A DNA stretch of 37,964 bases from Cellulosimicrobium sp. (GTDB taxonomy: Bacteria; Actinomycetota; Actinomycetes; Actinomycetales; Cellulomonadaceae): positions 1-37,964 of the forward strand of contig JAQSXO010000002.1 in the NCBI GenBank assembly GCA_029256625.1, written 5' to 3'. The notes under the pieces are model-generated. The model was not told where the DNA came from, ran no database searches, and saw only the letters and a program-made list of their open reading frames with translations. The translations under genes were made by a program, and so were the position numbers. Shown here piece by piece: positions 23,595 through 31,527 of this stretch (positions are counted from its first letter, which is position 1; each line of letters starts with the position of its first letter).

Positions 23595-24770
23595 TCAGGC
23601 GACGGGCTCGACCTCGCGCGGCATGGGGTCCAGGACGACCCACCGCCCGCCGTTCGACTCGATCTCGGGCAGCGCGCGCCGCACCTCGTCGAGCAGGTCG
23701 GGCACGAACAGCAGCACGCGGTCGGGGCGCAGCGCGACCAGGTCGGCGGGCGACACGATGGGGATCCGGTTGCCCGGCATGGTCCGGCCGTGCTTCGCGG
23801 TGGACGCGTCCGCGACGGCCGCGACCTGCTCGCGCGTGATGCCCGCGGAGCGCAGCAGCGCCGACGTGCGCGACGCCGCGCCGTACCCGCCGACGGTCAG
23901 ACCCTGCGCGGTCGTCCCGCGGAGGTACTCCCCGATGGCGGACACGGACTCCTCCAGGGCGTCACCCAGGCGGGCGACGTAGGCGGGGTCCGTGATGCCC
24001 TCGGCGAGCTCGCGCTCGACGATCGCGGTGACGTCGGGCGACTGCTCGTCGCCGAACGGGGAGCCCTGCTTCGCGAAGGCGAGCAGGATCGTGCCGCCGT
24101 AGAGCGGGTACTCCCAGGCTCCGACCGCGACCAGACCCAGCTCGGCGCCCATCGCGACGAGGGCCGGCGTCGAGTAGTACGCGAAGTGCCCGTGCCGCAG
24201 CGCGTTCCAGATCCCCGAGCGGACGATCGCCGCCACCGTGTGGTACTGCAGCAGCAGGACGCCGTCGTCGGCGAGCTTGTCCACGCGCTCCTGCAGCGCC
24301 GCGCGCTGGTCGGCGTCGTGCATCATCCCGAAGACGTCGACGATGAGCTCGGCCGGCCCCTCGTCCACCTCGACCATGTCGCGGCGCGCGAGCTGCTCGA
24401 CCCACGACCCCCCGTGCGGGCTGGGGTACTCCAGCACCCGGGTACCCCGGCGGACGAACCCGGCGGCCTCCGCCTGGTCGACGGCGGACTCTGCCTGGGC
24501 GACGAGCGCTGCCGGCTCGACGCCGCGCGGCTCCTCGGGGGTGGTCGGGTCGCTCTCGAGCTGGACCAGCCCGCTCGCGGTGCTCATGACCATCCGCAGC
24601 GGGTGCTCGGGGTCGGGGCCCGGGTCGGTCGGGAGCGGGAAGAGGTCCGCCGGGGGCTGGTCGCCGAGGTCGAGGACGACGTAGCCGCCCTCGGCGCCGG
24701 ACCAGCGGTCGCGCCAGGACGGGTCCGCGGCGGGCAGGTCGGGGGCCGGTGTGGTGGCGGGCTGCGTCAT
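23595..24770 (-). CDS. C-methyltransferase-family protein without zinc cysteines
   Basis: A 391-residue protein with the overall plan of NDP-sugar C-3 methyltransferases (TylC3/TcaB9 type). The C-terminal domain is well kept: GGYGAASRTSALLRSAGI (294-311), then KHGRTMPGNRIPIVSP and RPDRVLLFVPDLLDEV. The N-terminal zinc module keeps its outline (VVLDLGDQPPADLFPLP, SGLVQLESDP), but its CxxCG pairs are replaced: S63-T-A-S66-G, and RWSG near residue 24. The SAM loop, usually EIGSNDGT, reads EYPSPHGG (114-121). The YHEH active-site segment reads RHGH (192-195). Canonical methylation is therefore doubtful; an altered or structural role is possible. The ATG at 24770 follows GGAGGA. It lies 43 bp downstream of the SDR gene, probably in one transcript. 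Confidence 0.75.
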   Translation of the reverse strand: MTQPATTPAPDLPAADPSWRDRWSGAEGGYVVLDLGDQPPADLFPLPTDPGPDPEHPLRMVMSTASGLVQLESDPTTPEEPRGVEPAALVAQAESAVDQAEAAGFVRRGTRVLEYPSPHGGSWVEQLARRDMVEVDEGPAELIVDVFGMMHDADQRAALQERVDKLADDGVLLLQYHTVAAIVRSGIWNALRHGHFAYYSTPALVAMGAELGLVAVGAWEYPLYGGTILLAFAKQGSPFGDEQSPDVTAIVERELAEGITDPAYVARLGDALEESVSAIGEYLRGTTAQGLTVGGYGAASRTSALLRSAGITREQVAAVADASTAKHGRTMPGNRIPIVSPADLVALRPDRVLLFVPDLLDEVRRALPEIESNGGRWVVLDPMPREVEPVA

Positions 24771-24813
24771 GGGATGTCCTCCGGTCGATGGGTGCGGGCG
24801 GCTGGCCGCCCGG

Positions 24814-25836
24814 TCACTGCAGTCGCAAGGTCGCGAGGTCGAGCCGGCCCGAGCGCGCGAGCTCCTGGATGCGCTGGAGCCGGACGAACCGGGCCCCCTC
24901 GAAGTCCTCCGCGGTCAGGCCCCGCTCGCGGGCGTCGTTCCAGATCTCCTCGATCCCGTCGCGGATCGTCCAGCGCGGCGCGAGGTCGGGGAGCTGCGTG
25001 CGGATCTTGGTGAAGTCGACCTGGTAGTTGCGCGCGTCCGGCCCGGCGCCGTCGGCGAACGAGACCGGTGCTCCCGTGATCTCGCTGACCTGCTCGGCGA
25101 TCGTGCGGATCTGGACGACGTCCTCGTCCCGCCCGACGTTGAAGGCCTGGTCGTGCACGACGTCGCGCGGTGCCTCGAGCACCGCGAGGAACGCGCGGGA
25201 GATGTCCTCCACGTGCACGAGCGGTCGCCACGGAGAGCCGTCCGACTGCAGGCGCACCTCGCCGCGCGTGAACGCCGTGCCGGTGAGGTTGTTGACCACG
25301 ATGTCCGCGCGCAGGCGCGGCGACGAGCCGTACGCGGTCGCGTTGCGCAGGTAGCTCGGCGAGAACGAGTCGTCGGCGAGCGGGGAGATGCCCTGCTCGG
25401 CGATGACCTTGCTCTCGCCGTAGGGCGTGACGGGGTGGAACTCCCCGTCCTCCGCGACGGGCGCGTCGCCACCAGCGCCGTAGAGCGAGCAGGAGGAGGA
25501 GAAGAGGAACCGCTCGACGCCCGCCTCCTTGGCGGTGCGCGCGACGTGGACGGCACCGTGCGCGTTGACCCCGTACGTCGCGTCGGGGTTGAGGTGGCCG
25601 ATCGGGTCGTTCGAGATCGCGGCGAGGTGCACGACGGCGTCGAACCCCTCGAGGTCGGCCGGGGTCAGGTCCCGGATGTCGCCGGTGCGCTGCTCGTACC
25701 CGCCGGGCTGGGGACCGAAGTCGCAGCCGTCGTACCACCCCACGTCGAGGCCCACGACCTCGTGGCCCGCCGCCTGGAAGATCGGGACCAGGACCGCGCC
25801 GATGTAGCCGCGGTCGCCGTCGACGAGAACACGCAT
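24814..25836 (-). CDS. Extended SDR: NAD-dependent sugar-nucleotide epimerase/dehydratase/reductase
   Basis: A 340-residue extended short-chain dehydrogenase/reductase. The NAD(P) motif is GDRGYIG (7-13), an atypical form of GxxGxxG with Asp-Arg after the first Gly. VVHLAAISNDP, then SSSCSLYG (113-120), then YGESK (Tyr139, Lys143) make up the catalytic set; a Cys beside the catalytic Ser position is typical of this subgroup. RNATAYGSSPRLR and WRPLVHVEDISRAFLAVLEAP bind the sugar nucleotide. It may epimerise, dehydrate or reduce the CDP-sugar made by the adjacent cytidylyltransferase; the sequence alone does not decide. The ATG at 25836 has only a weak upstream GGA. TATCTT at about 25884-25879 on this strand could be its -10 box. 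Confidence 0.82.
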   Translation of the reverse strand: MRVLVDGDRGYIGAVLVPIFQAAGHEVVGLDVGWYDGCDFGPQPGGYEQRTGDIRDLTPADLEGFDAVVHLAAISNDPIGHLNPDATYGVNAHGAVHVARTAKEAGVERFLFSSSCSLYGAGGDAPVAEDGEFHPVTPYGESKVIAEQGISPLADDSFSPSYLRNATAYGSSPRLRADIVVNNLTGTAFTRGEVRLQSDGSPWRPLVHVEDISRAFLAVLEAPRDVVHDQAFNVGRDEDVVQIRTIAEQVSEITGAPVSFADGAGPDARNYQVDFTKIRTQLPDLAPRWTIRDGIEEIWNDARERGLTAEDFEGARFVRLQRIQELARSGRLDLATLRLQ

Positions 25837-25916
25837 GGGGGGATCCGTTCGGTCGGAGCAAAGTGGTGATCGGCTCCGAAGATACTCGTCCGGGTCGCTG
25901 TTCGGGCCGTCGGGAG

Positions 25917-25953
25917 CGGGTGGAAAACGGGCGCGGGTGATCTTCGGGTGAAT
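25917..25953. promoter_or_regulatory. Triple CGGGTGA direct repeat
   Basis: Three copies in the same orientation begin at 25917 (CGGGTGG), 25934 (CGGGTGA) and 25945 (CGGGTGA). The spacings are 17 and 11 bp, the latter close to one helical turn. They lie between the divergent SDR gene (25836) and the GT fusion gene (26002). The first copy continues into GGAAAACGGGCG, nearly the same as GTGAAAACGGGCG at 36959-36971. Cooperative binding of a regulator is inferred. Confidence 0.5.
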
Positions 25954-26001
25954 CCGCCGGGATCTGCTCGATCGGGCGCCTGGTGCGGGAGAATCGGCCG
26001 C

Positions 26002-28038
26002 ATGAGGGTCCTCCGCGTCTCGCACAGCGCCGTGGTCGCCGCGTGGCGCGAGCGCGAGCGCCTGCTGCGCGCGGCGGGCGTCGACGTCCACCTCGTCTCG
26101 GCCCGGGAGTGGGACGAGGGCGGCAGCCGGGTCGCGCTGCGGCCCGGCCCGGACGAGCCGGTGCGCGGGGTCCGCACGTTCGGCTCTCACCCGGCGCTGT
26201 TCGTCTACGACCCGGTCGCGCTCTGGCGGGTCCTCGGCGCGGAGTGGGACGTGGTCGACCTCCACGAGGAGCCGTTCGCCCTCGCGACCGCCGAGGTCCT
26301 CGCGCTGCGCTCCCTGCGCGCCGCCGTCGACCGGCTCCGGGGGCGCGCGGCCTCCCGCACGGCCGGCGCACCGTACGTCCTGTACTCCGCCCAGAACCTC
26401 GAGAAGCGCTACCCCTTCCCGTTCCGCACGTTCGAGGCCCGTGCCCTGCGCGGCGCGGCCGCGGTCTCGGTCTGCAACGACGAGGCCGGACGGATCGTGC
26501 GCGCGAAGGGCGCGCGCGGCCTCGTCGAGACGATCCCGCTCGGCGTCGACCTCGACGTGTTCTCGCCCGCCGGCACGGGACCGCGAGAACGGGTCGGCGA
26601 CGCCACGACCGTGGGATACGTCGGCCGGCTCGCCGAGCACAAGGGCGTCGGCACCCTGCTCCGAGCCGTCGCCGACGACCCGCACCTGCACCTCCTCGTC
26701 GCCGGCGCCGGCCCGAGCGAGCGCGCGCTTCGGGAGCAGGCGCGCCCGTTCGGCGACCGGGTCCGGTTCGTCGGTCCCCTCGCCGACCACGAGCTGCCGG
26801 ACTTCTACCGCGGGCTGGACGTGCTCGCCGTCCCGTCGCGCGAGACGCCCGGCTGGGTCGAGCAGTTCGGGCGCGTGGCGGTCGAGGCGATGGCGTGCGG
26901 CGTCCCGGTCGTCGCGAGCGACAGCGGCGCGCTGCCCGACGTCGTCGGGGGCGCCGGCCTGCTCGTGCCGCCCGACGACCCGGCGGCGCTGCGCGACGCG
27001 CTCCTGCACGTCACCACGGAGCCCGGCCTGGCGACCCGGCTGCGAGCCGCCGGGATCGACCGGGCGCGGTCGTGCTCCTGGGGGGAGGTCGCGCGCCGCT
27101 ACCGCGCGGTCTACGAGGCGGTCACCTCCCGAGGAGAGGACCCCGGGTCGCGCGGCGCGGCCGCGCAGACGGCGCCGCTCGACCTGCCCGAGGTCGTCCT
27201 CGTCGCGTACGGGTCGCCCGACCTCGTCCGCTCCGCCCTCGCGCCGCTCGTGGGCAGGCTGCCCCTCACCGTCGTCGACAACTCGTCGCTCGCGGAGATC
27301 CGCGAGGTCGCGGAGCTGGCCGGGGCCCGCTACCTCGACCCCGGTCGCAACGGCGGATTCGCGGCCGGCGTGAACCACGGGCTCGCCCACCGTCAGGCCC
27401 CGGGACGTGACGTGCTGCTGCTCAACCCCGACGCCGTGGTCTCCCTCGAGGACGTCGCGGCGCTCCAGCGTGCGCTCCGTGCCCACGCACGCATCGCGAG
27501 CGTCGGGCCCGCGCAGGTCGACGGCGACGGGACCCCGGCACGCGTCGTCTGGCCCTACCCGTCGCCCGCCGCGACGTGGGCGGAGGCGGTCGGGCTCGGG
27601 CGGTTCCGCCCGACCCCGCCCGACCGCAGCTTCGTCATCGGGTCCGTGCTCCTCCTGCGGGCCGAGGCGATCGCCGACGTCGGCGTCCTCGACGAGCGCT
27701 TCTTCCTGTACGCGGAGGAGACCGACTGGGCGTACCGCGCCAACCTCCGCGGCTGGCGGCACGTCGCGGTCCCGGACGTCCGCGCGACGCACCTGGGCGG
27801 CGCGACGAGCTCCGACCCCACCCGGCGCGAGACCCACTTCCACGCGTCCCAGGAGCGCTACCTGCGCAAGCACCACGGGGCCACGGGCTGGCACGCCGCG
27901 CGCGCCGGCGCCGTCGCCGGGGCCGCGGTCCGCTCCGTCGCGCTGCGCGGCCCCGACCGCGACCTCGCGAGGCGACGCCTGCGGCTGTACCTGCGCGGCC
28001 CTGTCCGGGCAGAGGCGCTGCTGGGACGGTCGGGGTGA
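26002..28038 (+). CDS. Two-domain glycosyltransferase, GT4-GT2 fusion
   Basis: A 678-residue fusion. Residues about 1-375 are a GT-B family 4 enzyme (TVGYVGRLAEHKGVGTLL, then EQFGRVAVEAMACGVPVV). After a linker (SRGEDPGSRGAAAQ), residues about 393-678 are a GT2 enzyme of the rhamnosyl/galactofuranosyl type (VVDNSSLAEI, NGGFAAGVNHGL, LLLNPDAVVSLED near 472-484, FLYAEETDWAYRANLRGW). The first domain lacks a glycine-rich N-terminal loop but keeps the donor site. Joining two transferases suggests two consecutive sugars are added by one polypeptide. The ATG at 26002 is preceded by GAGAAT 7 bases earlier and has no ribosome site, so initiation may be leaderless. It heads a five-gene operon with 4-bp overlaps. 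Confidence 0.88.
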   Translation: MRVLRVSHSAVVAAWRERERLLRAAGVDVHLVSAREWDEGGSRVALRPGPDEPVRGVRTFGSHPALFVYDPVALWRVLGAEWDVVDLHEEPFALATAEVLALRSLRAAVDRLRGRAASRTAGAPYVLYSAQNLEKRYPFPFRTFEARALRGAAAVSVCNDEAGRIVRAKGARGLVETIPLGVDLDVFSPAGTGPRERVGDATTVGYVGRLAEHKGVGTLLRAVADDPHLHLLVAGAGPSERALREQARPFGDRVRFVGPLADHELPDFYRGLDVLAVPSRETPGWVEQFGRVAVEAMACGVPVVASDSGALPDVVGGAGLLVPPDDPAALRDALLHVTTEPGLATRLRAAGIDRARSCSWGEVARRYRAVYEAVTSRGEDPGSRGAAAQTAPLDLPEVVLVAYGSPDLVRSALAPLVGRLPLTVVDNSSLAEIREVAELAGARYLDPGRNGGFAAGVNHGLAHRQAPGRDVLLLNPDAVVSLEDVAALQRALRAHARIASVGPAQVDGDGTPARVVWPYPSPAATWAEAVGLGRFRPTPPDRSFVIGSVLLLRAEAIADVGVLDERFFLYAEETDWAYRANLRGWRHVAVPDVRATHLGGATSSDPTRRETHFHASQERYLRKHHGATGWHAARAGAVAGAAVRSVALRGPDRDLARRRLRLYLRGPVRAEALLGRSG

Positions 28039-29366
28039 TCCGGCGGTCCGCGACATGGGCGGCCGGCGCCGTGCTCGTCGCCGCGGTGCTGGTGGGCATC
28101 GGGGTCCTCGTCCCGGACTACACGCTCTTCGCGCTCGCGGCCGCGGTCGTCGTCCTCGCGCTCGGCCTCACGGCGTACGACCCCGTGGCCATCCCCGTCC
28201 TGACCATGCCCGCGCTGGTGGTCGTCCAGCGCGTGGGTGGCGAGGGGGTGAACCTCTCCCTGAGCGACTTCGTGCTCTTCGCCGGGTTCTGGTTCGCCGC
28301 GTTCTTCGCACCCCGACCGTTCTCGCGCCCGTTCCGGACGATGCTCTGGCTGTCCGTCGTCTACCAGGCGGCGACCCTCTTCACGGTCCTCGTCAACCCC
28401 TACGTCCAGAACACCGTCGAGTGGTTCCACGCCTGGCTCTCCGTCGCCGGAGCGCTCCTGGTCGGGTGGGCGGTCGGCCGCGCAGGGCGCGCGCGCATCG
28501 GGCTGACGCTCTTCCTCGTGCCGTCCCTGGCCATCGCGGCGCTGACGTGCGTCGTCGCGGTCCAGCAGCTCGCGTCCGGCAACACCGGCCCCGTCTACCT
28601 CGAGTGGCCGTACGGGATGCACAAGAACTTCATCGGCTGCGTGCTCGCGTTCTCGGCGCTCGTCGCCTACGCACGGCCCTGGTGGGTGGGGTGGCCCCGC
28701 TGGTTCTCGCTCCTGTCCTTCTGGCTCTGCTCGCTCGCGGTCGTCGCGTCCCAGGCACGCCAGGCGATCGTCGGGCTGGCGATCGGGATCATCCTCGTCA
28801 CGCTCCGCGCCGACCCCGACCGCAAGCGGTCCCGGCTCATCCTGCTGGCCGTGATCCCCGGCGCCTACTTCGTGTGGAACGAGGTGCGCGAGCAGCTCGC
28901 GTCGGGGGACCAGTTCAACTCGGCGTACCAGCGCCTCACCTGGTACGAGCAGGCGCTGGAGGTGTGGCGCGAGAACCCCTGGGTGGGGGTCGGTCTGCGG
29001 TGGTGGGTCGCAGGGCGCACGGAGTACGGCTTCCAGCCTCCTAACGCGGAGCTCGAGGTGCTGTCCTCGGCGGGCCTCGTCGGCCTGACCGGATTCCTCG
29101 TCCTGTTCGTCGGGTCGCTCGTCGTGCTGTGGCGGCTCAACCCCCGGTTCGGGACCCTCGCGTTCAGCGTCGTCCTCATGCGACTCATCCAAGGTCAGTT
29201 CGACCTGTTCTGGGCCTCCGTCGTGGTCTCCGTCCCGTTCGCTATCGCGGGCGTCTGCCTCGGCGCGGAGGCGTACGCCCGCTCGCGGCACGACGTCCGG
29301 GCCGGGGTCCTGCCGCCGACGCGAGACCGGCACCTGCGCTCGCTCCAGGAGATGGCGGAGGCATGA
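28035..29366 (+). CDS. O-antigen polymerase/ligase family membrane protein (Wzy/WaaL-like)
   Basis: A 443-residue protein with about ten to twelve transmembrane segments. The large extracytoplasmic loop near the C-terminal half (QRLTWYEQALEVWRENPWVG followed by GFQPPNAELEVLSSAGLVG) matches the Wzy_C/O-antigen ligase signature. Such proteins polymerise lipid-linked repeat units or transfer finished chains to an acceptor outside the membrane. NVELHN-type positions appear as QPPNAELE. The GTG at 28035 overlaps the fusion glycosyltransferase stop (GTGA); its own stop overlaps the next ATG. With the Wzz/Wzc-like protein at 33798-35717 it suggests a Wzy-type pathway, but no Wzx flippase is visible. 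Polymerase versus ligase cannot be told from sequence. Confidence 0.85.
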   Translation: MIRRSATWAAGAVLVAAVLVGIGVLVPDYTLFALAAAVVVLALGLTAYDPVAIPVLTMPALVVVQRVGGEGVNLSLSDFVLFAGFWFAAFFAPRPFSRPFRTMLWLSVVYQAATLFTVLVNPYVQNTVEWFHAWLSVAGALLVGWAVGRAGRARIGLTLFLVPSLAIAALTCVVAVQQLASGNTGPVYLEWPYGMHKNFIGCVLAFSALVAYARPWWVGWPRWFSLLSFWLCSLAVVASQARQAIVGLAIGIILVTLRADPDRKRSRLILLAVIPGAYFVWNEVREQLASGDQFNSAYQRLTWYEQALEVWRENPWVGVGLRWWVAGRTEYGFQPPNAELEVLSSAGLVGLTGFLVLFVGSLVVLWRLNPRFGTLAFSVVLMRLIQGQFDLFWASVVVSVPFAIAGVCLGAEAYARSRHDVRAGVLPPTRDRHLRSLQEMAEA

Positions 29367-30481
29367 GGATCCTGCAGATCGTCCCGACGATCGGGCCCGG
29401 GACGGGCGTGGGCGCCGTCGCGCACCACCTCGAGGAGGAGTGGCTGCGGCGCGGCGCGACCGTCGAGCGGTTCACCCTCGAGGACGCGCGCGGCGGCTGG
29501 CTGCCCGAGCCGGGTCCGGGGCTGCGGGGCAAGCTCGTCCTCGTCGCCCGCGTCGTGTGGTTCTCGACCGTCGGCACGGTCCTCGCGCGTCGTGCGGCCC
29601 GGCGCCCGGACACCGTCAGCATCTGCCACAACGACGCCCTGGCGGGCGACGTGTACGTCAACCACGGGATCCTCCAGGCCGCGATGCGCTCCCGCGGACG
29701 GTACGCCCTGCGCATGCTGCGCAACCCGGTCCACCTCTTCATCGCGGCGCGCGACCGGTGGCGCTACTCGCACCGCACGCACCGCGTCGTCGTCGACCTC
29801 GTGACGGAGGAGGACGCCGCGCTGCGCCGGACCTACCCCCGGCTCGCCGTGCCCACCGTCGTGATCGGCAACGGCGTCGACGTCCGACGGTACCGGCCCC
29901 CGACACCGCGCGAACGCACCGACGCCCGCACCGCGCTCGGTGTCGAGGACGCCCGCACCGTCGTCGTGTTCGTCGGGCACGAGTTCGACCGCAAAGGGCT
30001 CCCCCAGGTCCTGGCCGCGCTCGCCCGGCTCGACGACGGCACGCATCTCGTCGTCGCGGGCGGCACGGCCGACATGGTCGCCGCGGTGCAGCACGAGGCG
30101 GCGGTCCGCGGCATCGCGCAGCGGGTGCACCTGCTCGGGCGCACGCCCGACCCGCGCCAGGCCCTGCACGCCGCCGACGTGCTCGCCCTCCCCAGCGCGT
30201 ACGAGTCCTACGGCCTCGTCGTGCTCGAGGCGCTCGCCTGCGGAGTGCCCGTCGTCGCCACCCCCGTCGGGTGCGTCCCGGACGTGGTCGAGGCGGGCCG
30301 CACGGGGCACGTGACACCTGCCGAGCCCGAGGCGATCGCGGCTGCCGTCCGCGACCTGGCAGGGCGCGACCGGGAGGCGCTCGCCCGTGCCGCCCGCGAG
30401 ACGGCCGAGCAGCACTCCTGGACGGCGGTCGCCGACCGCTACCTCAAGCTCTTCGAACGACTGGAGGGGACGCCCCGGTGA
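29363..30481 (+). CDS. GT4-type glycosyltransferase
   Basis: A 372-residue GT-B transferase. RILQIVPTIGPGTGVGAVAHHLEEEW is a typical family 4 N-terminus with the Gly-rich loop. VVIGNGVDVRRYRPP marks the domain hinge. VVFVGHEFDRKGLPQVLAAL and the EX7E motif in SAYESYGLVVLEALACGVPVVATP form the donor site. The ATG at 29363 overlaps the polymerase stop (ATGA), and its stop overlaps the next GTG. VGHEFDRKGL is of the heptosyl/glucosyl-like subtype also seen in LPS core enzymes, but donor assignment is not safe. Confidence 0.9.
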   Translation: MRILQIVPTIGPGTGVGAVAHHLEEEWLRRGATVERFTLEDARGGWLPEPGPGLRGKLVLVARVVWFSTVGTVLARRAARRPDTVSICHNDALAGDVYVNHGILQAAMRSRGRYALRMLRNPVHLFIAARDRWRYSHRTHRVVVDLVTEEDAALRRTYPRLAVPTVVIGNGVDVRRYRPPTPRERTDARTALGVEDARTVVVFVGHEFDRKGLPQVLAALARLDDGTHLVVAGGTADMVAAVQHEAAVRGIAQRVHLLGRTPDPRQALHAADVLALPSAYESYGLVVLEALACGVPVVATPVGCVPDVVEAGRTGHVTPAEPEAIAAAVRDLAGRDREALARAARETAEQHSWTAVADRYLKLFERLEGTPR

Positions 30482-31527
30482 GGATCGTGCACGCCGTCCG
30501 GTCGGACGGCTTCGCCGGCGTCGAGCGCCACGTCGCGCTCCTCGCGCGCGCGCAGGCAGCCGCCGGCCACCAGGTGGCCGTCGTCGGTGGACGGCCCGAC
30601 GCGATGGGGGACGCGCTGGCGGGCGCACCCGTCCGTCAGCGCTCCGCGTCGACGACCCTCGAGGTGGCGCGTGCGCTGCGTCGGCTGTCGTCGGGGTCCG
30701 ACGTCGTGCACGTCCACATGACCGCCGCGGAGGTCGGCGCGACGATCTCCGGCGTCGGGCACGGCCCGGGCCGGCCGGTCGTCGTGACCACGCGGCACTT
30801 CGCGGGTCGCCGCGGCCACGGCCTGCTGGGCCCCCTCGTCTCGGCCGTCGCCCGCCGCGACGTGACCGCGCAGATCGCGATCAGCAGGTTCGTCGCGGAG
30901 CACGTCGACGGCGAGAGCGTCGTCGTGCACCCCGGCGTCGCGCGCCGCGAACCGCTCGCCCCCGCGGCCGACCGCGACCGGGTCGTCCTCCTCGCACAGC
31001 GGCTCGAGCCCGAGAAGCGCACCGACCTGGGCCTGCGCGCCTTCGCGGCGTCGCGGCTCGCGGCTGACGGCTGGAGGCTCGACGTCGTCGGGGACGGCTC
31101 GCTCCGCGCGGAGACGGAACGTCTGGCGACGTCCCTGGGGCTCGACGGAGCGGTCCGGTTCCGCGGGCACCGGGCCGACGTGCACCTCCTCATGGCGCAC
31201 GCCGCGATCCTCCTCGCACCCTGCCCGGTGGAGGGTCTGGGACTCTCGGTGCTCGAGGCGATGGCCGCGGGTCTGCCCGTCGTCGCCGCCGACGCCGGGG
31301 GCCACCGCGAGACGCTCGCCGGGCTGGATCCCGCCGCCCTCTACGCGGCGCTCGACCCGTCGGCCGCAGCAGCCTCCCTGCGTGCGCTGGCCGGCGCGAC
31401 GGGACGGCGGGAGGCGTACGGGCTGGCCGCGGCCCGTGCGCAGCGGGCCCGGTTCACCCCCGACGCGCAGTACCACGCGACCGACGCCGTCTACCGGGCC
31501 GCCCTCGCGGGACGGGACGACGCATGA
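30478..31527 (+). CDS. GT4-type glycosyltransferase
   Basis: A 349-residue GT-B transferase. RIVHAVRSDGFAGVERHVALLARAQ is the acceptor-domain start. VVLLAQRLEPEKRTDLGLRAFA and GHRADVHLLMAHAAILLAPCPVEGLGLSVLEAMAAG-type sequence (with Glu-x7-Glu) form the donor domain. VVHPGVARREPL replaces the usual NGVD hinge. The GTG at 30478 overlaps the preceding stop by 4 bp; the stop overlaps the following ATG by 4 bp. Cytoplasmic, acting on the lipid-linked intermediate. Specificity unknown. Confidence 0.88.
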   Translation: MRIVHAVRSDGFAGVERHVALLARAQAAAGHQVAVVGGRPDAMGDALAGAPVRQRSASTTLEVARALRRLSSGSDVVHVHMTAAEVGATISGVGHGPGRPVVVTTRHFAGRRGHGLLGPLVSAVARRDVTAQIAISRFVAEHVDGESVVVHPGVARREPLAPAADRDRVVLLAQRLEPEKRTDLGLRAFAASRLAADGWRLDVVGDGSLRAETERLATSLGLDGAVRFRGHRADVHLLMAHAAILLAPCPVEGLGLSVLEAMAAGLPVVAADAGGHRETLAGLDPAALYAALDPSAAAASLRALAGATGRREAYGLAAARAQRARFTPDAQYHATDAVYRAALAGRDDA

